From NCBI RefSeq assembly GCF_033807715.1, contig NC_084587.1, positions 11,019,916 through 11,083,915 of the forward strand: a stretch of DNA of 64,000 bases. Reading direction: 5' to 3'. The stretch is from Cololabis saira (Eukaryota; Chordata; Actinopteri; Beloniformes; Belonidae). Below, in pieces: positions 41,122 to 53,157 of this stretch (its first letter is position 1; each line of letters starts with the position of its first letter). The translations under genes were made by a program, and so were the position numbers. The notes under the pieces were generated by a model that had not been told where the DNA came from, made no database searches, and saw nothing but the letters and a program-made list of their open reading frames with translations.

Positions 41122-41841
41122 CAGTACTGGAGTTGAGGAGGGCTGATCCCCCCTGAAATAAAAACGGTCAAAATCATCCCCCTTGTAAAACTGCCATCCC
41201 CCCTTTCCATCCCTTATGTCATTTCATCAATGAATGTGGTTTTACTGCTATTTCAACATTTATAGTCATCATCAGAAAATTAACTTATTTCACAATTTTC
41301 ACCTGTTTCAAGTAAATTTTCACTTGAAATAAGTAGGAAAATCTGCCAGTGGCCTCATTACAAGCAAAAAAATCTTGTTCCACTGGCAGATTTTTCTACT
41401 TATTTCAAGTGAAAATCTACTTGAAACAGGTGAAAATTGTTTTTTTTTTTCCAGTGATGAATCTTGTTTTAAGTGTAATAAGATTTTTTTTACTAAAATG
41501 AAACATTTTAACTAGAAAAAGGACAAATATTCTTATTTTGAGTTTTTGCAGTGATCCATGTTACTTATCCTGTGAAGGACAGAGTCATATTGACAAGTTC
41601 AGAAAACTGTTTTTTATTGTTGTGTTTTGATGTATTTGATGTAAGCCCAGTGGATATTTAAAGCTTACAGAAGGCTGCATTTAACTGCTGCTATGTCATT
41701 CCTGCAGTATTTCTGCAGGTGTTTTGGTCACTGCTATTATTTGTGATATATTATATTATTTGTAATCAGCACAAATTATCTGTCCCCATATGATAAAATC
41801 CACCACCCCCCCCCTGATCTTTTTTTACAACTCGAGTACTG
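41122..41841. mobile_element. CAGTACT-ended hAT-like MITE, copy 3
   Basis: The ends CAGTACTGGAGTTGAG and CAACTCGAGTACTG are flanked by a perfect duplication GTTAAGGC (41114-41121 and 41842-41849). Confidence 0.92.
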
Positions 41842-42423
41842 GTTAAGGCTTTGCTTGGGTCGATAGGATCTTTGTATTACAGATTTAACATAAATAGAAA
41901 AAGTCAATCACGTCTTGAGGGAATCAACTCTTTAAAGACAATAAATCAAACGATAGTCCCCGGCTTTAATGACTGGACAGGCCACAAACTCAGAATGAAT
42001 GGAAGAAGTCGGGGGTGACTTATCAACATGCAATGAAGGTAGCAAGCACCTACAGTACCTTCCCGTAGGATTGCCAAGCAACATGGCTGTGCCTCGTACG
42101 AAGAGTCGCCAGGAGAGTTTATAACAAGCAATACATTTATTTCTAATATGATTATTGGCTATACAGTCTATGGCAGACACTGATTGCCGCTCATACAATC
42201 CTGGGGTTTTATTTACAAAATCTGCCCCTACAGTCATGCATAAAGTTGTGTACATGACTTTGTTCAAAATGTACTCTTGTTTGATTATATTCTTATTTTC
42301 TCTTCCGTCATTACTTTCTAGAGTCTCTCAGTCAACTTTGGACTGTCGTCCCCTGGAGCTCCGTAGGAGGGTTTTGTCGCTGCTGATGTGCGACAAAGTG
42401 CAGTAGTCATACAATGTAGTCAG

Positions 42424-43432
42424 CAGAGGTATCAAGTAACGAAGTACAAATACTTCGTTACCTTACTTAAGTAGAAATTTTGGTTATCTATACTTCACTG
42501 GAATAATTATTTTTCAGACGACTTTTTACTTTTACTCCTTACATTTTCACGCAATTATCTGTACTTTTTACTCCTTACATTTTAAAAACAGCCTCGTTCA
42601 TTTCGGCCTTTAAAAAAAAACTATCCAGTTAAATTGCTCCATCCGAATGGGATATTAGTGATGGGCATTTGCATTTATCACTGCATTTGTTTTTGTATGC
42701 CGCATTTGCTCATCCATACTCTCCTCCATTGTTCATTTGTTGCTCATCTGTTTATATATATTTTTTTTTAATTTAACTCTACAGAGACTCTGTTCTTAGT
42801 TCTGTGTGTTTATGAAAAAAAAAAAAAAAAAAAAAAAAAGGACAATGTATAATGCATAATTCGTATTTTTGATTATTTGTGTCCATGTTGTCATTGTATG
42901 TTGTTTTCTTTTCTAAAAAGATCAATAAAAAAAAAAAAAAATTGCTCCATCCGGATAGAGTGAATTTGGTTGTGGTTGTTTCAGATGTTCTTGTCCAGTT
43001 TTGTTCTTACATCCGTTCCCTCAGATTCCTGCAACTAAACTTGGATGTACATTCCAACAAAGGTTAGGATAAATGATAACATGCCTCTGAAGTTTGACTT
43101 TTTGTACCAATACAATACTTATAAGCAACTAGTCATCATATCTCCTGCTCTCTGAAACACATGTTAATGCTCAATAGTACACATATATGGTTCTTTAATA
43201 TATTTACATTATACTAAGATACATTCATCTTCAATGGCTTTTGTCCTTAATGGCTATTCCCCCTTACGTTACTTTTACTTTTATACTTTAAGTAGTTTTG
43301 AAACCAGTACTTTTATACTTTTACTTGAGTAAAAAACTTGAGTTGATACTTCAACTTCTACAGGAGTATTTTTAAACTCTAGTATCTATACTTCTACCTG
43401 AGTCATGAATGTGAATACTTTTGACACCTCTG
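42424..43432. mobile_element. CAGAGGTATCAAGTAACG-ended hAT-like element, 1009 bp
   Basis: The ends CAGAGGTATCAAG and CTTTTGACACCTCTG are inverted, with the inner TACTTTTACTT arms. A perfect 8-bp duplication GTAGTCAG flanks it (42416-42423 and 43433-43440). The interior includes an A-run and AATAAAAAA near 42925, which may be an older nested retroelement end. Confidence 0.9.
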
Positions 43433-43440
43433 GTAGTCAG

Positions 43441-45060
43441 CATGGCCGCTGTTCCCACCACAGTAGAGAAGCAGTTCTTAGAAAGATGACTACGAGCTAG
43501 GGGAATACTCTTAATTTTGAATATCTAGATATGAGTTTCACATAATAATGTTACTTTAGCAATATCAACTCTTTTTGACTGCAGATATTACAAATAATTA
43601 CATAGTAAAGACTGACTTAATCTGAAATCCTTCCAATAGCTGATCAATTCAATGAGTTTACCTAAAGCTGCACAAAGAGCTTTTTCGTATTAAAATGTCA
43701 GTTTCAATTTGATTTCAAAGAATATTTGCTTGGTTTTGGGAAGTGTACTCTGTCATTGTCTCCCATTGCTGCCAGTGGCAGAAATGAGTCCAAAGTACAT
43801 AATGTCCTAGGGTGGGCATCATGACAGCAGCGACTGTAAGAGACTTGGGAAGGTAATGACAGAAGAGAAAATGAGAGAGTGCCCCAGTAAGAGGCCAGTA
43901 ATCTTGGACAACATCGTTAAAACGACTCAACCTCCACATCGGGGAACTACCGAGCTAAAAATGAAAAGGTTCATTTGGGCTGGCTTTAATACAGACGGGA
44001 CTGAAGAATAACTCACTACTCTGGATCTGCTCCGGCTGCAGCACTGGCTGGTCCACGTTCCTCTATATCAGTGGTTACAGGATCTTTTTGCAACTGACAT
44101 TACATTTGAGTGAGGTACAATGTTATAAATTATGATCTTTTTCAGATGTGCTCTCATGTGTCCTAATTCCATGGTACATCTTTAGTAAATACAGCAAGGG
44201 ATCATCAATTGTAGATATAACAGTCCCATTCATCTAAAATTAACCTAATGGTGATTTAGAGAAGGTATTCATTGGTGACAATAAGTTATTTCTATCAAAT
44301 ACAATAAATTCTTGTGAGTGAGAGTGAGATTTTTACCCTATTCTTCTCAAATAAAGTGTTGAGAAGCTTCTCCTACCAATGCCCTTTTACTATTTATTTT
44401 ATACCATTGATCTAACAGGTACAACCTATGATTTATAAAAATATATATTTCTCAAGATATATTATTTCTCAACGAATTATTATATTTGCTAAAATCTCAA
44501 AATGAAACTGGGTTGTACTCTGATTCCATTTGAATGTATAATGAACTACGTTTTTTTACAAGAAATAGATTTTGTGCAGAATCCATAAGTGCACCTTTTA
44601 GCATGTTTATTGTATTATCATTATCGCTTTTAATTAAAGTTCAGTAACTCACATTTACATGACTTGTCTTATACTAGTAATCCTGGTGATGCCTACTTGT
44701 CCTCTGAGTCTCCTCATGACTGATTTCAGGGTCATCATCATGGTCAGCAAGGGATTAAGTTATTTGGTTCTTGAAAAGCTCCACAAGCATTTACTGAAAG
44801 TGTGGTTTTAGTTCATGTGTGTCATGTTTTAAATTATTTAAAAAAAAACACAGTTATTTAGTTTTGTCTTTCTTCTGTGACTGGTGGTGGTCATTTTGTT
44901 TGGCAGCATGCTGACTAAGTGAAACTCAGTAGTCATTAAAAGACTCATCATAAGCCCTTATTTTACGAATTGCCAATTTATAATAATACAGTTGTTTACA
45001 CCTTTTATTTGATCTATTTCTATTTTGGCAGAAAATCACCTGCAGAGGGCTTCCTTTCAG
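43441..45060. other. Intergenic DNA, no gene recognised
   Basis: No convincing exon, promoter or repeat end found. Only short scattered frames are present. Confidence 0.5.
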
Positions 45061-45075
45061 TACCTAGGTGAAGCT

Positions 45076-45298
45076 GTATGTATGCATGTATGCATGCATG
45101 CATGCATGCATGTATGTATGTATGCATGTATGCATGTATGCATGTATGCAAGTATGCATGTATGCATGTATGTATGTATGTATGTATGTATGTATGTATG
45201 TATGTATGTATGTATGTATGTATGTATGTATGTATGTATGTATGTATGTATGTATGTATGTATGTATGTATGTATAAGATAAGAAATCCTTTAATAGA

Positions 45299-45329
<31 letters not shown>

Positions 45330-45435
45330 CATACATACATACATACATACATACATACATACATACATACATACATACATACATACATACATACATACAT
45401 ACATACATACATACATACATACATACATAATGTAT
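45076..45435. repeat. (TGTA)n facing (CATA)n, large tetranucleotide inverted repeat
   Basis: The left arm (45076-45275) is (TGTA)n with TGCA variants at its outer end. After a 24-base spacer comes (CATA)n at 45300-45429. The arms are complementary over about 130 bases, so the locus can form a long hairpin. The Cys-Met-Tyr-Val frames are artefacts. Confidence 0.93.
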
Positions 45436-45799
45436 GTATGTTTTTTTTTTTTTTAAACCCCACTGATTTTAGGAAAAAGTTAATAAAAGAAAATAATTGT
45501 GGATACAAGTCTTATTGATCAAACTAAAGTTACTATCCAAACAACATTTGTATGGAAAAATTCAGGCTCCAGATGGGATTGTCCATGGGTTCCAACTTGG
45601 GTTCACAAATGGACAATTTTTAGAGTGGGAAATATATAATATATATTTTCTTTGCTTGTTGGAGAACATAATTTCATTTCATCAAAGACGTTGTAGCAAA
45701 AACATCAGACCACATAGGGCAGCGTACCATTTGAAGGTTCATGTGTCAGTCCCTGGTGTAAGACACAATGAAATGCATCTCAAGTGCAACAAAGTAATG

Positions 45800-46430
45800 T
45801 AATACCTCCACCTTTAAAACCAAACTTAAAACGTTTCTGGATAGTAAAGCCTATAGTTAGGGTAAAGATTAAAATAGTTTGTCCCAAACATAGCTCTGTT
45901 GTAGATATGCTGCTATAGGTCTACTCTGCAGGGGGACACCAACATGATCCACTGAGCGGTGCACATCACCCCTCCTTCTCTTTCCTTTCTCAGTTATTAA
46001 TTAGAAGTATCTCATAACCATAATTGTTCTCCATTGTTCTTGTAGTTTGTTGTGCTGGTCTGCCCCCTCCTTTTCTCTTCTGTCCATTTGTATGCAGGCC
46101 AGAGCTTCAGGAGTGTCTGCTGTCTACATCTGCTTATATAGTCAACCCTGTAGTGCACAAGTTAGCCATTGTGTCTGTGTCTCTCTTTTCTCTGTTCTTC
46201 ATTCTCTCTGTCTGTTTTCTCTTTTCCTGCTCTGCCCAGCTGGCCTCCGGCAGGAGGGTCCCCTCTTATGAGCCTGCTCCTGCTCAAGGTTTCTTCCCTC
46301 CTAAAGGGGAGTTTTTCTTGCCACTGTTTGGCTTAAGGTTTTTCTCCCACTCGGAGAGTTTTTACCTGCCAGTTTTTATGTTATGTGCTGTGTATATGAT
46401 GTTATATAAATGAACTTGAATTGAATTAAT
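45800..46430 (+). mobile_element. L2-type LINE 3' end fragment
   Basis: It starts with remnants of the ORF2 C-terminus (CTTAAAACGTTTCTGGATAG), followed by the conserved blocks CTGCTATAGG, CTGCTCTGCCCAG, CTGGCCTCCGGCAGGAGG and GAGTTTTTCTTGCCACTGTT. It ends TTATATAAATGAACTTGAATTGAA. Confidence 0.8.
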
Positions 46431-47066
46431 ATGATATGTCGGACCATTTCCATTCATCAGCACAGTACTAGAAGTGGTAATGTTTCACAGAGTGGCTTTA
46501 AATTGCCTCGCTCCAATCTACAGTATTTACTCATCTGAGCAGGCCAGTTACTGCTCTCCATAGTACAACATAATTATTATCATAATGGAATCATGAATTC
46601 TGCTCTGTTGAAATGAATCAAATCACAAGAAGCAGCTCATATGTGTCTCTTTTCCAGTAGTAGAAACTGTTTTTATGCTTGCTACGTGTTAATTTCAACC
46701 TGATGCACACAAAAGTGTTTATCATTGTCCCATCAAGAGAAGCACTGGGTGATGATGTCAGTTGTTTGCCTCCTGTAGCCACAATCTGAAACATTTTAAG
46801 GTGTATTACTGGTTTCACAAACCTCCAAAGACCCATCCCAAGACACTGAATCACTCTGTTATTTTTCTTGTGGTCACTCAGCTGAGTGAAGAGAACAATG
46901 TAAGACACTGAATGTGGTTGAGTCTCTGAAAAAGGCACCTTACGGCTCTACAATTTTTGAAACATTATTGTTCAAAATGAAGATGTCATATCACACGCTT
47001 CCATGACACACAGGTGGCAAGGTCAGAGTTCTCTTCTCCAATTGGCCCAAAATAATCTCTGGCACT

Positions 47067-47113
47067 GATAAAAGGTGTTCTCAATACAGTTGAGAGTTCA
47101 TGTTGTCCTCCAG
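47067..47113 (+). promoter_or_regulatory. Possible promoter (CCAAT and TATA-like) of the P/Q-rich gene
   Basis: CCAATTGG at 47038-47045 and GATAAAAGG near 47066-47074 lie 80-115 bases before the ATG. If used, the first exon would carry the signal peptide directly. Alternatively, the CCTCCAG at 47107-47113 is an acceptor following an unseen noncoding exon. Confidence 0.35.
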
Positions 47114-47152
47114 AATTTGATGCAGTATCCATTATTGCTTTCAACTTACAAA

Positions 47153-49107
47153 ATGAAGTTTCTTCTTTTTTCAGCCTTTGTGGCAACCATCAGCTATGTG
47201 AGTAGAGTTTATCTATGTGTCTGTTTCGTCTGTCTGTCTGTTCATCATCTAACATCTTGTCTCTTTATTCATTGCAGGCCAATGCGGACAAGGTGAGATG
47301 CAACCATTTTATTAATTTACGCATGTTTTGCACAATAATCCAATGAAGTCATAACCAATAATACTTTCATCTGCTATATCCAGGCTGCAAAGTTGTTGGC
47401 AGCTATGAATGCAGGAATGCTTAACGGGATGATGGCTGGAGGTCTGAACCCACCTTTATTAGCTGGTGGTGGAGTGGGTTTCATTGGGCAGCCCCAGTTC
47501 GCTCAGGTCTGTCCATGAACTCATCATTTGAACATTTAATATAAACCCATGTCATGTAATTCTCCAATATGCTTGAAAAGGACGCGGGAAAGTGCATAAT
47601 AGTAATAATCATAACCAGTACTCGAGTTGTAAAAAGAAATCAGGGGGGATGGTGGATTTTATCATATGGGGACAGATAATTTGTTCTGATTACAAATAAT
47701 ATAATATATTACAAATAATAGCACTGACCAAAACACCTGCAGAAATACTGCAGGAATGACATAGCAGCAGTTAAATGCAGCCTTCTGTAAGCTTTAAATA
47801 TCCACTGGGTTTACATAAAATACATCAAAAAACACAAATAAAAAACAGTTTTCTGAACTTATCAATATGCCTCTGTCCTTCACAGGATAAGTAAAATGGA
47901 TCACTGCCAAAACTTAAAATCTTAAGAATATTTGTGTTATTTCTAGTTAAAATGTCTCATTTTAGTAAAAAAAATCTTATTACACTTAAAACAAGACTCA
48001 TCACTGGAAACAACAACAATTTTCACCTGTTTCAAGTAGATTTTCACTTAAAATAAGTAGAAAATCTGCATGTGGAACAAGATTTTTTTGCTTGTAATGA
48101 GAAGATACATTTTGTCCCACTGGCAGATTTCCCTACTTATTTCAAGTGAAAATTTACTTGAAACAGGTGAAAATTGTCAAATAAGTTATTTTTCTGGTGA
48201 TGACTCTAAATGTTGAAATAGCAGTAAAACCACATTCATTGATGAAATGACATAAGGGATGGAAAGGGGGGATGGCAATTTTACAGGGGGGATGATTTTG
48301 ACCGTTTTCATTTCAGGGGGGATGCCATCCCCCCTCATCCCCCCTCAACCCCCCTCAACTCCAGTACTGGTCATAACACTTGCACATGCTCTCACAGTTC
48401 GTTCCTGGAGTTCCTGCCTTTCCTCTTCGAGGCCCCGTTCCTAACATGTATCCTGCGGCTGTCAATACAGTCAGTGCTGCACAAAATTCATGCAACATTA
48501 TTTCTTTAAAAAAAGAAGAAGAGGAATGGAAATAATCTGTCTTTCCTCTTTAGTACCAGTTTCCCGTTGTTGGCATTCCCCAAATGGGCCAAATGAATCT
48601 GCCTCAGCAAGCTCAGATGGTAACTACTGACTCCTCTCGTGGCATTCCTTTAAATGTAAGACACATCTAGAAGCTCAGAACTGTGGTCTTCTGTTGACTG
48701 TGTGCAGGGGATGGCAGGTGGTGTCATGCAGCCTCCCATCCAGCAAGTCCCTGTTCAGCTTGACCCACTCAGGAGATTCAGGGTAGGACATGATGGATCC
48801 GTGTTTACAGCGCAGGTCATTTCTGAGACGTGTATTTAAACTGAACTGATTTTAATGTCGATCTGTGTTTCTCAAGCGTCAGGTTATGAAATCTGACAAC
48901 ACCGTGAAGTCTGCTGTAGATACTCAGGTGAGAATCTGAAAAGATCTTCACCTTTTTTTTTATCCTTCTCTATTTGATTGAGTTGGGTTTAAAAAAAAAA
49001 CAAAAAAAAAAACAAATTGATTGCTCTCTTTATGTCCTCAGATTCCAACTCCCACTGAATCGGTCACAACACCCACCTGCAAAAAGGACAAGCCTCTGAA
49101 TAATTAA
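47153..49107 (+). CDS. Pro/Gln-rich SCPP-like secreted protein, eight exons, 170 aa
   Basis: I cannot assign an orthologue, but the architecture is that of P/Q-rich SCPPs (enamel/enameloid and dental-epithelium matrix genes). Coding exons: 47153-47197, 47278-47292, 47384-47506, 48398-48469, 48554-48619, 48708-48782, 48877-48927 and 49042-49107, all phase 0. The signal peptide is MKFLLFSAFVATISYANA. The body (residues 21-132) is hydrophobic, Gly/Met/Pro/Gln-rich (MNAGMLNGMMAGGLNPPLL, PVVGIPQMGQMNLPQQ, QPPIQQVPVQ). The exon 7/8 junction makes LRRFRRQ, with a furin-type RFRR (130-133). The tail is Ser/Thr-rich (IPTPTESVTTPTC). Intron 3 holds a 754-bp MITE and its donor is a weak GTCTGT. A polyadenylation signal lies at 49285. 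Confidence 0.85.
47616..48369. mobile_element. CAGTACT-ended hAT-like MITE, copy 4
   Basis: The ends CAGTACTCGAGTTGT and CTCAACTCCAGTACTG are flanked by ATCATAAC and GTCATAAC (47608-47615 and 48370-48377), 7 of 8 matching. It ends 28 bases before exon 4 of the P/Q-rich gene, so it supplies part of the intron close to the acceptor. Confidence 0.92.
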
Positions 49108-49284
49108 CGTCATACTGTTAAAACTACATGATTAAAGTGATTTTTTTGATTTTGTCAATCTGTATGACATGATATCACGTTATAATGGTTTACTTGATAT
49201 CTTAAGACTAACAGATCTAAAAGTTTATGCTTAAAAGGTATGTAATTTTATAAATCTAAGTTGTGATTTCATGTTATCTTTTCT

Positions 49285-49290
49285 AATAAA
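49285..49290 (+). promoter_or_regulatory. Polyadenylation signal of the P/Q-rich gene
   Basis: AATAAA about 180 bases after the stop, closely followed by a second AATAAA. Confidence 0.65.
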
Positions 49291-49679
49291 TAATAAATTA
49301 TACTTCTACTAATCAAAACACTTGTCTCTTTTTATTTTTAAATCAGTGCAGCCTTCAGTTAAAAGACCTGTGTAGTTTACAGCAGATTTCTGCTGCCATC
49401 TAGAGGATGTTGAGCAGGAATGGTATCAAACATTTTCATGAAACCCCAACACAACACAAGGCACTTATTAAAGGAGCTTACCTGATTAACCTGCTGACCT
49501 TCAATATTTTGTCTGATCAGAATAATCTTAAAAAGGGTTCAACAGATATATCTTTTCTCTTCCTCTCACACACAATTATTTCAATGACAAAATCAAAAAG
49601 GGTGTATTTCGTAAATGTCTTTTTGAAACAAATTATGAACTATCCCATTTACTTAGGTATCTAAACTGTTCACCTGGTA

Positions 49680-49975
49680 TTTGCTTAAACAGCTTTGGCT
49701 CCACTGGGATCCTCAAGCCTTGTTAGGAGTGATCGTACAAGCTTGGTACAGCTTTTCTTCAGGAATGTTTGCCATTCTTCTCTTGGAGGAACGATGCAGA
49801 GCATCAGCTCACAGCCACTTTCAGGCCTCTCCAGAACTGCTCTTCTTGCCTTCAGCTTCAGGCCGCTACAACACTTGTACAAAGTTTTTCCTGAGCTACG
49901 CATTGTGTTCTGTTGGTGACATGCTTAGGTTGTAGTCTTGTTCAATCTTTGTACGTGCCTCAAATCTTGAGCACT
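49680..49975. mobile_element. Degenerate DNA-transposon fragment
   Basis: The stretch resembles decayed transposase antisense sequence common in fish (TTTGCCATTCTTCTCTTGGA, CACAGCCACTTTCAGGCCTC). No frame is intact and the family assignment is uncertain. Confidence 0.35.
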
Positions 49976-49987
49976 TTGGAAAACACC

Positions 49988-50614
49988 CAGTACTGGAGTT
50001 GAGGGGGGATGAGGGGGGATGGCATCCCTCCTGAAATAAAAACGGTCCAAATCACCCCCCCTGTAAAACTGCCATCCCCCCTTTCCATCCCTTATGTCAT
50101 TTCATCAATGAATGTGGTTTTACTGCTATTTGAACATTTAGAGTCATCACCAGAAAAATAACTTATTTGACAATTTTCACGTGAAAATCTACTTGAAACA
50201 GGTGAAAATTGTTGTTTTTTCCAGTGATGAGTCTTGTTTTAAGTGTAATGAGATTTTTTTTACTAAAATGAGACATTTTCACTAGAAATAAGACAAATAT
50301 TCTTGTTAAGATTTTGAGTTTTTGCAGGGATCCATTTTACTTATCCTGTGAAGGACAGAGTCATATTGATAAGTTCAGAAAACTGTTTTTTATTGTTGTG
50401 TTTTGATGTATTTGATGTAAGCCCAGTGTATATTTAAAGCTTACAGAAGGCTGCATTTAACTGCTGCTATGTCATTCCTGCAGTATTTCTGCAGGTGTTT
50501 TGGTCACTGCTATTATTTGTAATATATTATATTATTTGTAATCAGCACAAATTATCTGTCCCCATATGATAAAATCCACCATCCCCCTGATTTTTTTTTA
50601 CAACTCGAGTACTG
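49988..50614. mobile_element. CAGTACT-ended hAT-like MITE, copy 5 (internal deletion)
   Basis: A perfect 8-bp duplication AAAACACC flanks it (49980-49987 and 50615-50622). It lacks the central hairpin arm present in the other copies, between about 50180 and 50182, so it is roughly 120 bp shorter. Confidence 0.92.
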
Positions 50615-51249
50615 AAAACACCAACACACATGAAACACCTGTATTATCCTGTGATGGACTGGCAACCTTTCCCCACCCCCAAAGAAACCCTGAACGGTAT
50701 TAAGCTCAACATTTTTCTGCAACCATGTTTCTCTCTAACCTGATAAAGCTGCAGAAAATACATACTGTACATACATACATAAAGATGCTGCCGACACCAT
50801 GTGTTACCATGGGGACAGTATTGATGAGCTGAATATGTAATATCAATCTTGCCTTGGGATTCTGCCTCTAATGACAATCTGAAAGAAATTCCTGCTCCTT
50901 TTGGCAAACGACAACATATCACATATCATGTGCCTTTACTTGACAAAAAACATCCTTTGCACACCGTCACCTCAATAATACAAAGAAAACAAATGAAAAC
51001 CTAATTCAAATCTGCAATAATATCTACCTCCTATATTTCAAATGGGCAACATTCTTGTTTTATGAGGCCGCCACAATATTAAACGTTCCTTGTGCATTTA
51101 TTCATCTTATCTTACAGTTTTCTATATTTCTAAGATGTGTATAGAGTATGTTTGTAAGCTGGTCTGCATGTGTATGTAAATAAGTCTGAAAGGAAAAAGA
51201 CAACCATCCACTTTTCACTTATATAAATGTACAATGTCAATAAAGTTTT

Positions 51250-51339
51250 TCTATTCTATTCTATTCTATTCTATTCTATTCTATTCTATTCTATTCTATT
51301 CTATTCCATTCTATTCTATTCTACTCTATTCCATTCTAT
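51250..51339. repeat. (TTCTA)n microsatellite
   Basis: About 18 TTCTA units with a few substitutions, following an AATAAAG-like end. It may be the tail of a LINE fragment to its left. Confidence 0.9.
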
Positions 51340-51599
51340 TTAGCTGGCCGAAGGCAGTGAATTTAAAATATTGGAGGGTGATGAGATTCACAATAATGGT
51401 ACAGACAATTAATTCCACCTTGTGGCCTGGTTGTCATGGTAACATCTTAGAAATCAGGAGTGTGCTGTCTAAGTTACGGTCAGAGTGGTCACATGTGAGT
51501 GTGACCACTAAAGGTCTGAATACTTATAGAGACAAGAAAAAGTTATTGAATTTGTTAAAGATGAAACTGGAGCATAATTCGAAACCACCAAGTATGTTA

Positions 51600-52160
51600 A
51601 AATGACCCCAGCACTGTAAATGTCACTCGCTGCTTTAGAAAGATACATCCACCATGTCTTGAAATGAGCTTTTAGACTTCCACCTCATTCAGAGCTGGGC
51701 AAGAAACAACAAAAGAAAAAAGATCAGGTCCATTGCTGACATGATATCTTTAACTGAGAGGAGAGGAGCTGGAAATGTGGACATTTTTAAATGTAGACTA
51801 AAAAACTAAAAACTCATCTCTTTGGTCTGGCTTTTATGTAGCATCAAATTTTATAGTTTTATTCTGTTTAACATTTTTTTTTAAAGGTATTTGTTTTATT
51901 TATTTATTTATTTCTTGTAATGTTTTTATTATTATATTTTATTGTTGTGGACTGATTATTTTTTAGCCTTAATCCTTGAACTTTTATCATTATTTCATTT
52001 TAATTAACTATATTGTATGTCAGTGTGCATTGGTCTCCCAGTTTTTATTTTTTTTGTTTTTTATTACGCTTATTTTTCAGTCAAAATGTCAAAGCACTTT
52101 GTATTTCATGTACCTGGATGAAAGGTGCTATATAAATAAAATTTGATTGATTGATTTATT
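51600..52160 (+). mobile_element. L2-type LINE 3' end fragment
   Basis: Antisense copies of the same sequence occur at 28269-28560. It ends AGGTGCTATATAAATAAAAT followed by (TTGA)n, the classical L2 3' terminus. Confidence 0.7.
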
Positions 52161-52940
52161 ATTAACAACCTGTGTTTTTTTCCCCGATTTTTCCTTGTCT
52201 GTATATTTCCTCTAAAAAAGGCTCTTTCTAGCACAAACAAGTTTAAAAATGATTATAATTTCAACCACAACAACATATCAGCAAGAACAAAATTATAGAT
52301 TTAAAAAAAAAAAACATGGATTTAAAAGTAGAACTAAATCAAACTTTATGTACATCCTTTAAACATGAAGCCTTTATCAAAACCAAAGAGCTGCTTATCA
52401 TAACCACCATAATCACTTCAACGTTTGCATTAATGCCATGGCAACATGTCAACATCAGCATAAACATGAAGAAAATTCTCTGACAAATGTCTGATCATAA
52501 GCTCCCAGCTCCTGTTTTTCTTATTTTTTCTCATGACTTGCCAAAATGCTTGTTCATCTTAATCACCACAATTGCATACTGAAATATAAAAACAAAAATG
52601 CACATAAACTTTACAGAGAGAAGAGAACACATAAGACATGTCTTGAATGCTGAAATTAAGCATTTGCAAGCAAAAAAATAAAAAAAAAGAATAAACCCAA
52701 AACAACCTGACGCTGTTGATTTTGTTGTCTTTGCACGTTGAAAAAGTTTTAGATGACAAATTTATAAAGACTGGGGAAAACTCTGGCTAGGGCATGACAT
52801 GGCGCTCAGAGACATGACTTATACTTAATAACATACTCAACAATCCAGTGTTGTAAGTGTCTGAGTCTGTTACCATGAGAAACGTCTGTCATTGTGACCA
52901 CGTATTGTCTGGGTGAGTTGTTCACGGACCGTAACAACTC
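52161..52940. other. Intergenic DNA upstream of odam, nothing recognised
   Basis: AT-rich, no coding frame and no repeat ends that I can place. Confidence 0.45.
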
Positions 52941-52950
52941 ACTTGAGCAG

Positions 52951-53018
52951 AATTTAAAAGGCATCTCCACCTGATAAGGAGGCACACACAGGAAGGAGAA
53001 AGAAGCATCAGAGAAACG
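52951..53018 (+). promoter_or_regulatory. odam: TATA-like box and noncoding exon 1 of the odam-like gene
   Basis: TTTAAAAGG near 52953-52961 is followed about 25 bases on by an exon ending GAGAAACG|GTAAGAT at 53018/53019. The acceptor at 53151 (CATTGCAG) leads into the signal-peptide exon. A short noncoding first exon is the SCPP norm. Confidence 0.6.
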
Positions 53019-53157
53019 GTAAGATGAATTTGCAGCACTCGTGTCGCAAAATGTTCTTGTGTTTCGATAAAAAGCTAGGATTCGAGAAGTAGAAGAAAAC
53101 TATGACTTTATGGAAAAGAAAAAAGTCACCCCATGTTACTGTTCATTGCAGGAAATC

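Noticed and set aside
45025..45518. Cys-Met-Tyr-Val and His-Thr-Tyr-Ile frames
   Set aside because: Pure products of the TGTA/CATA microsatellite.
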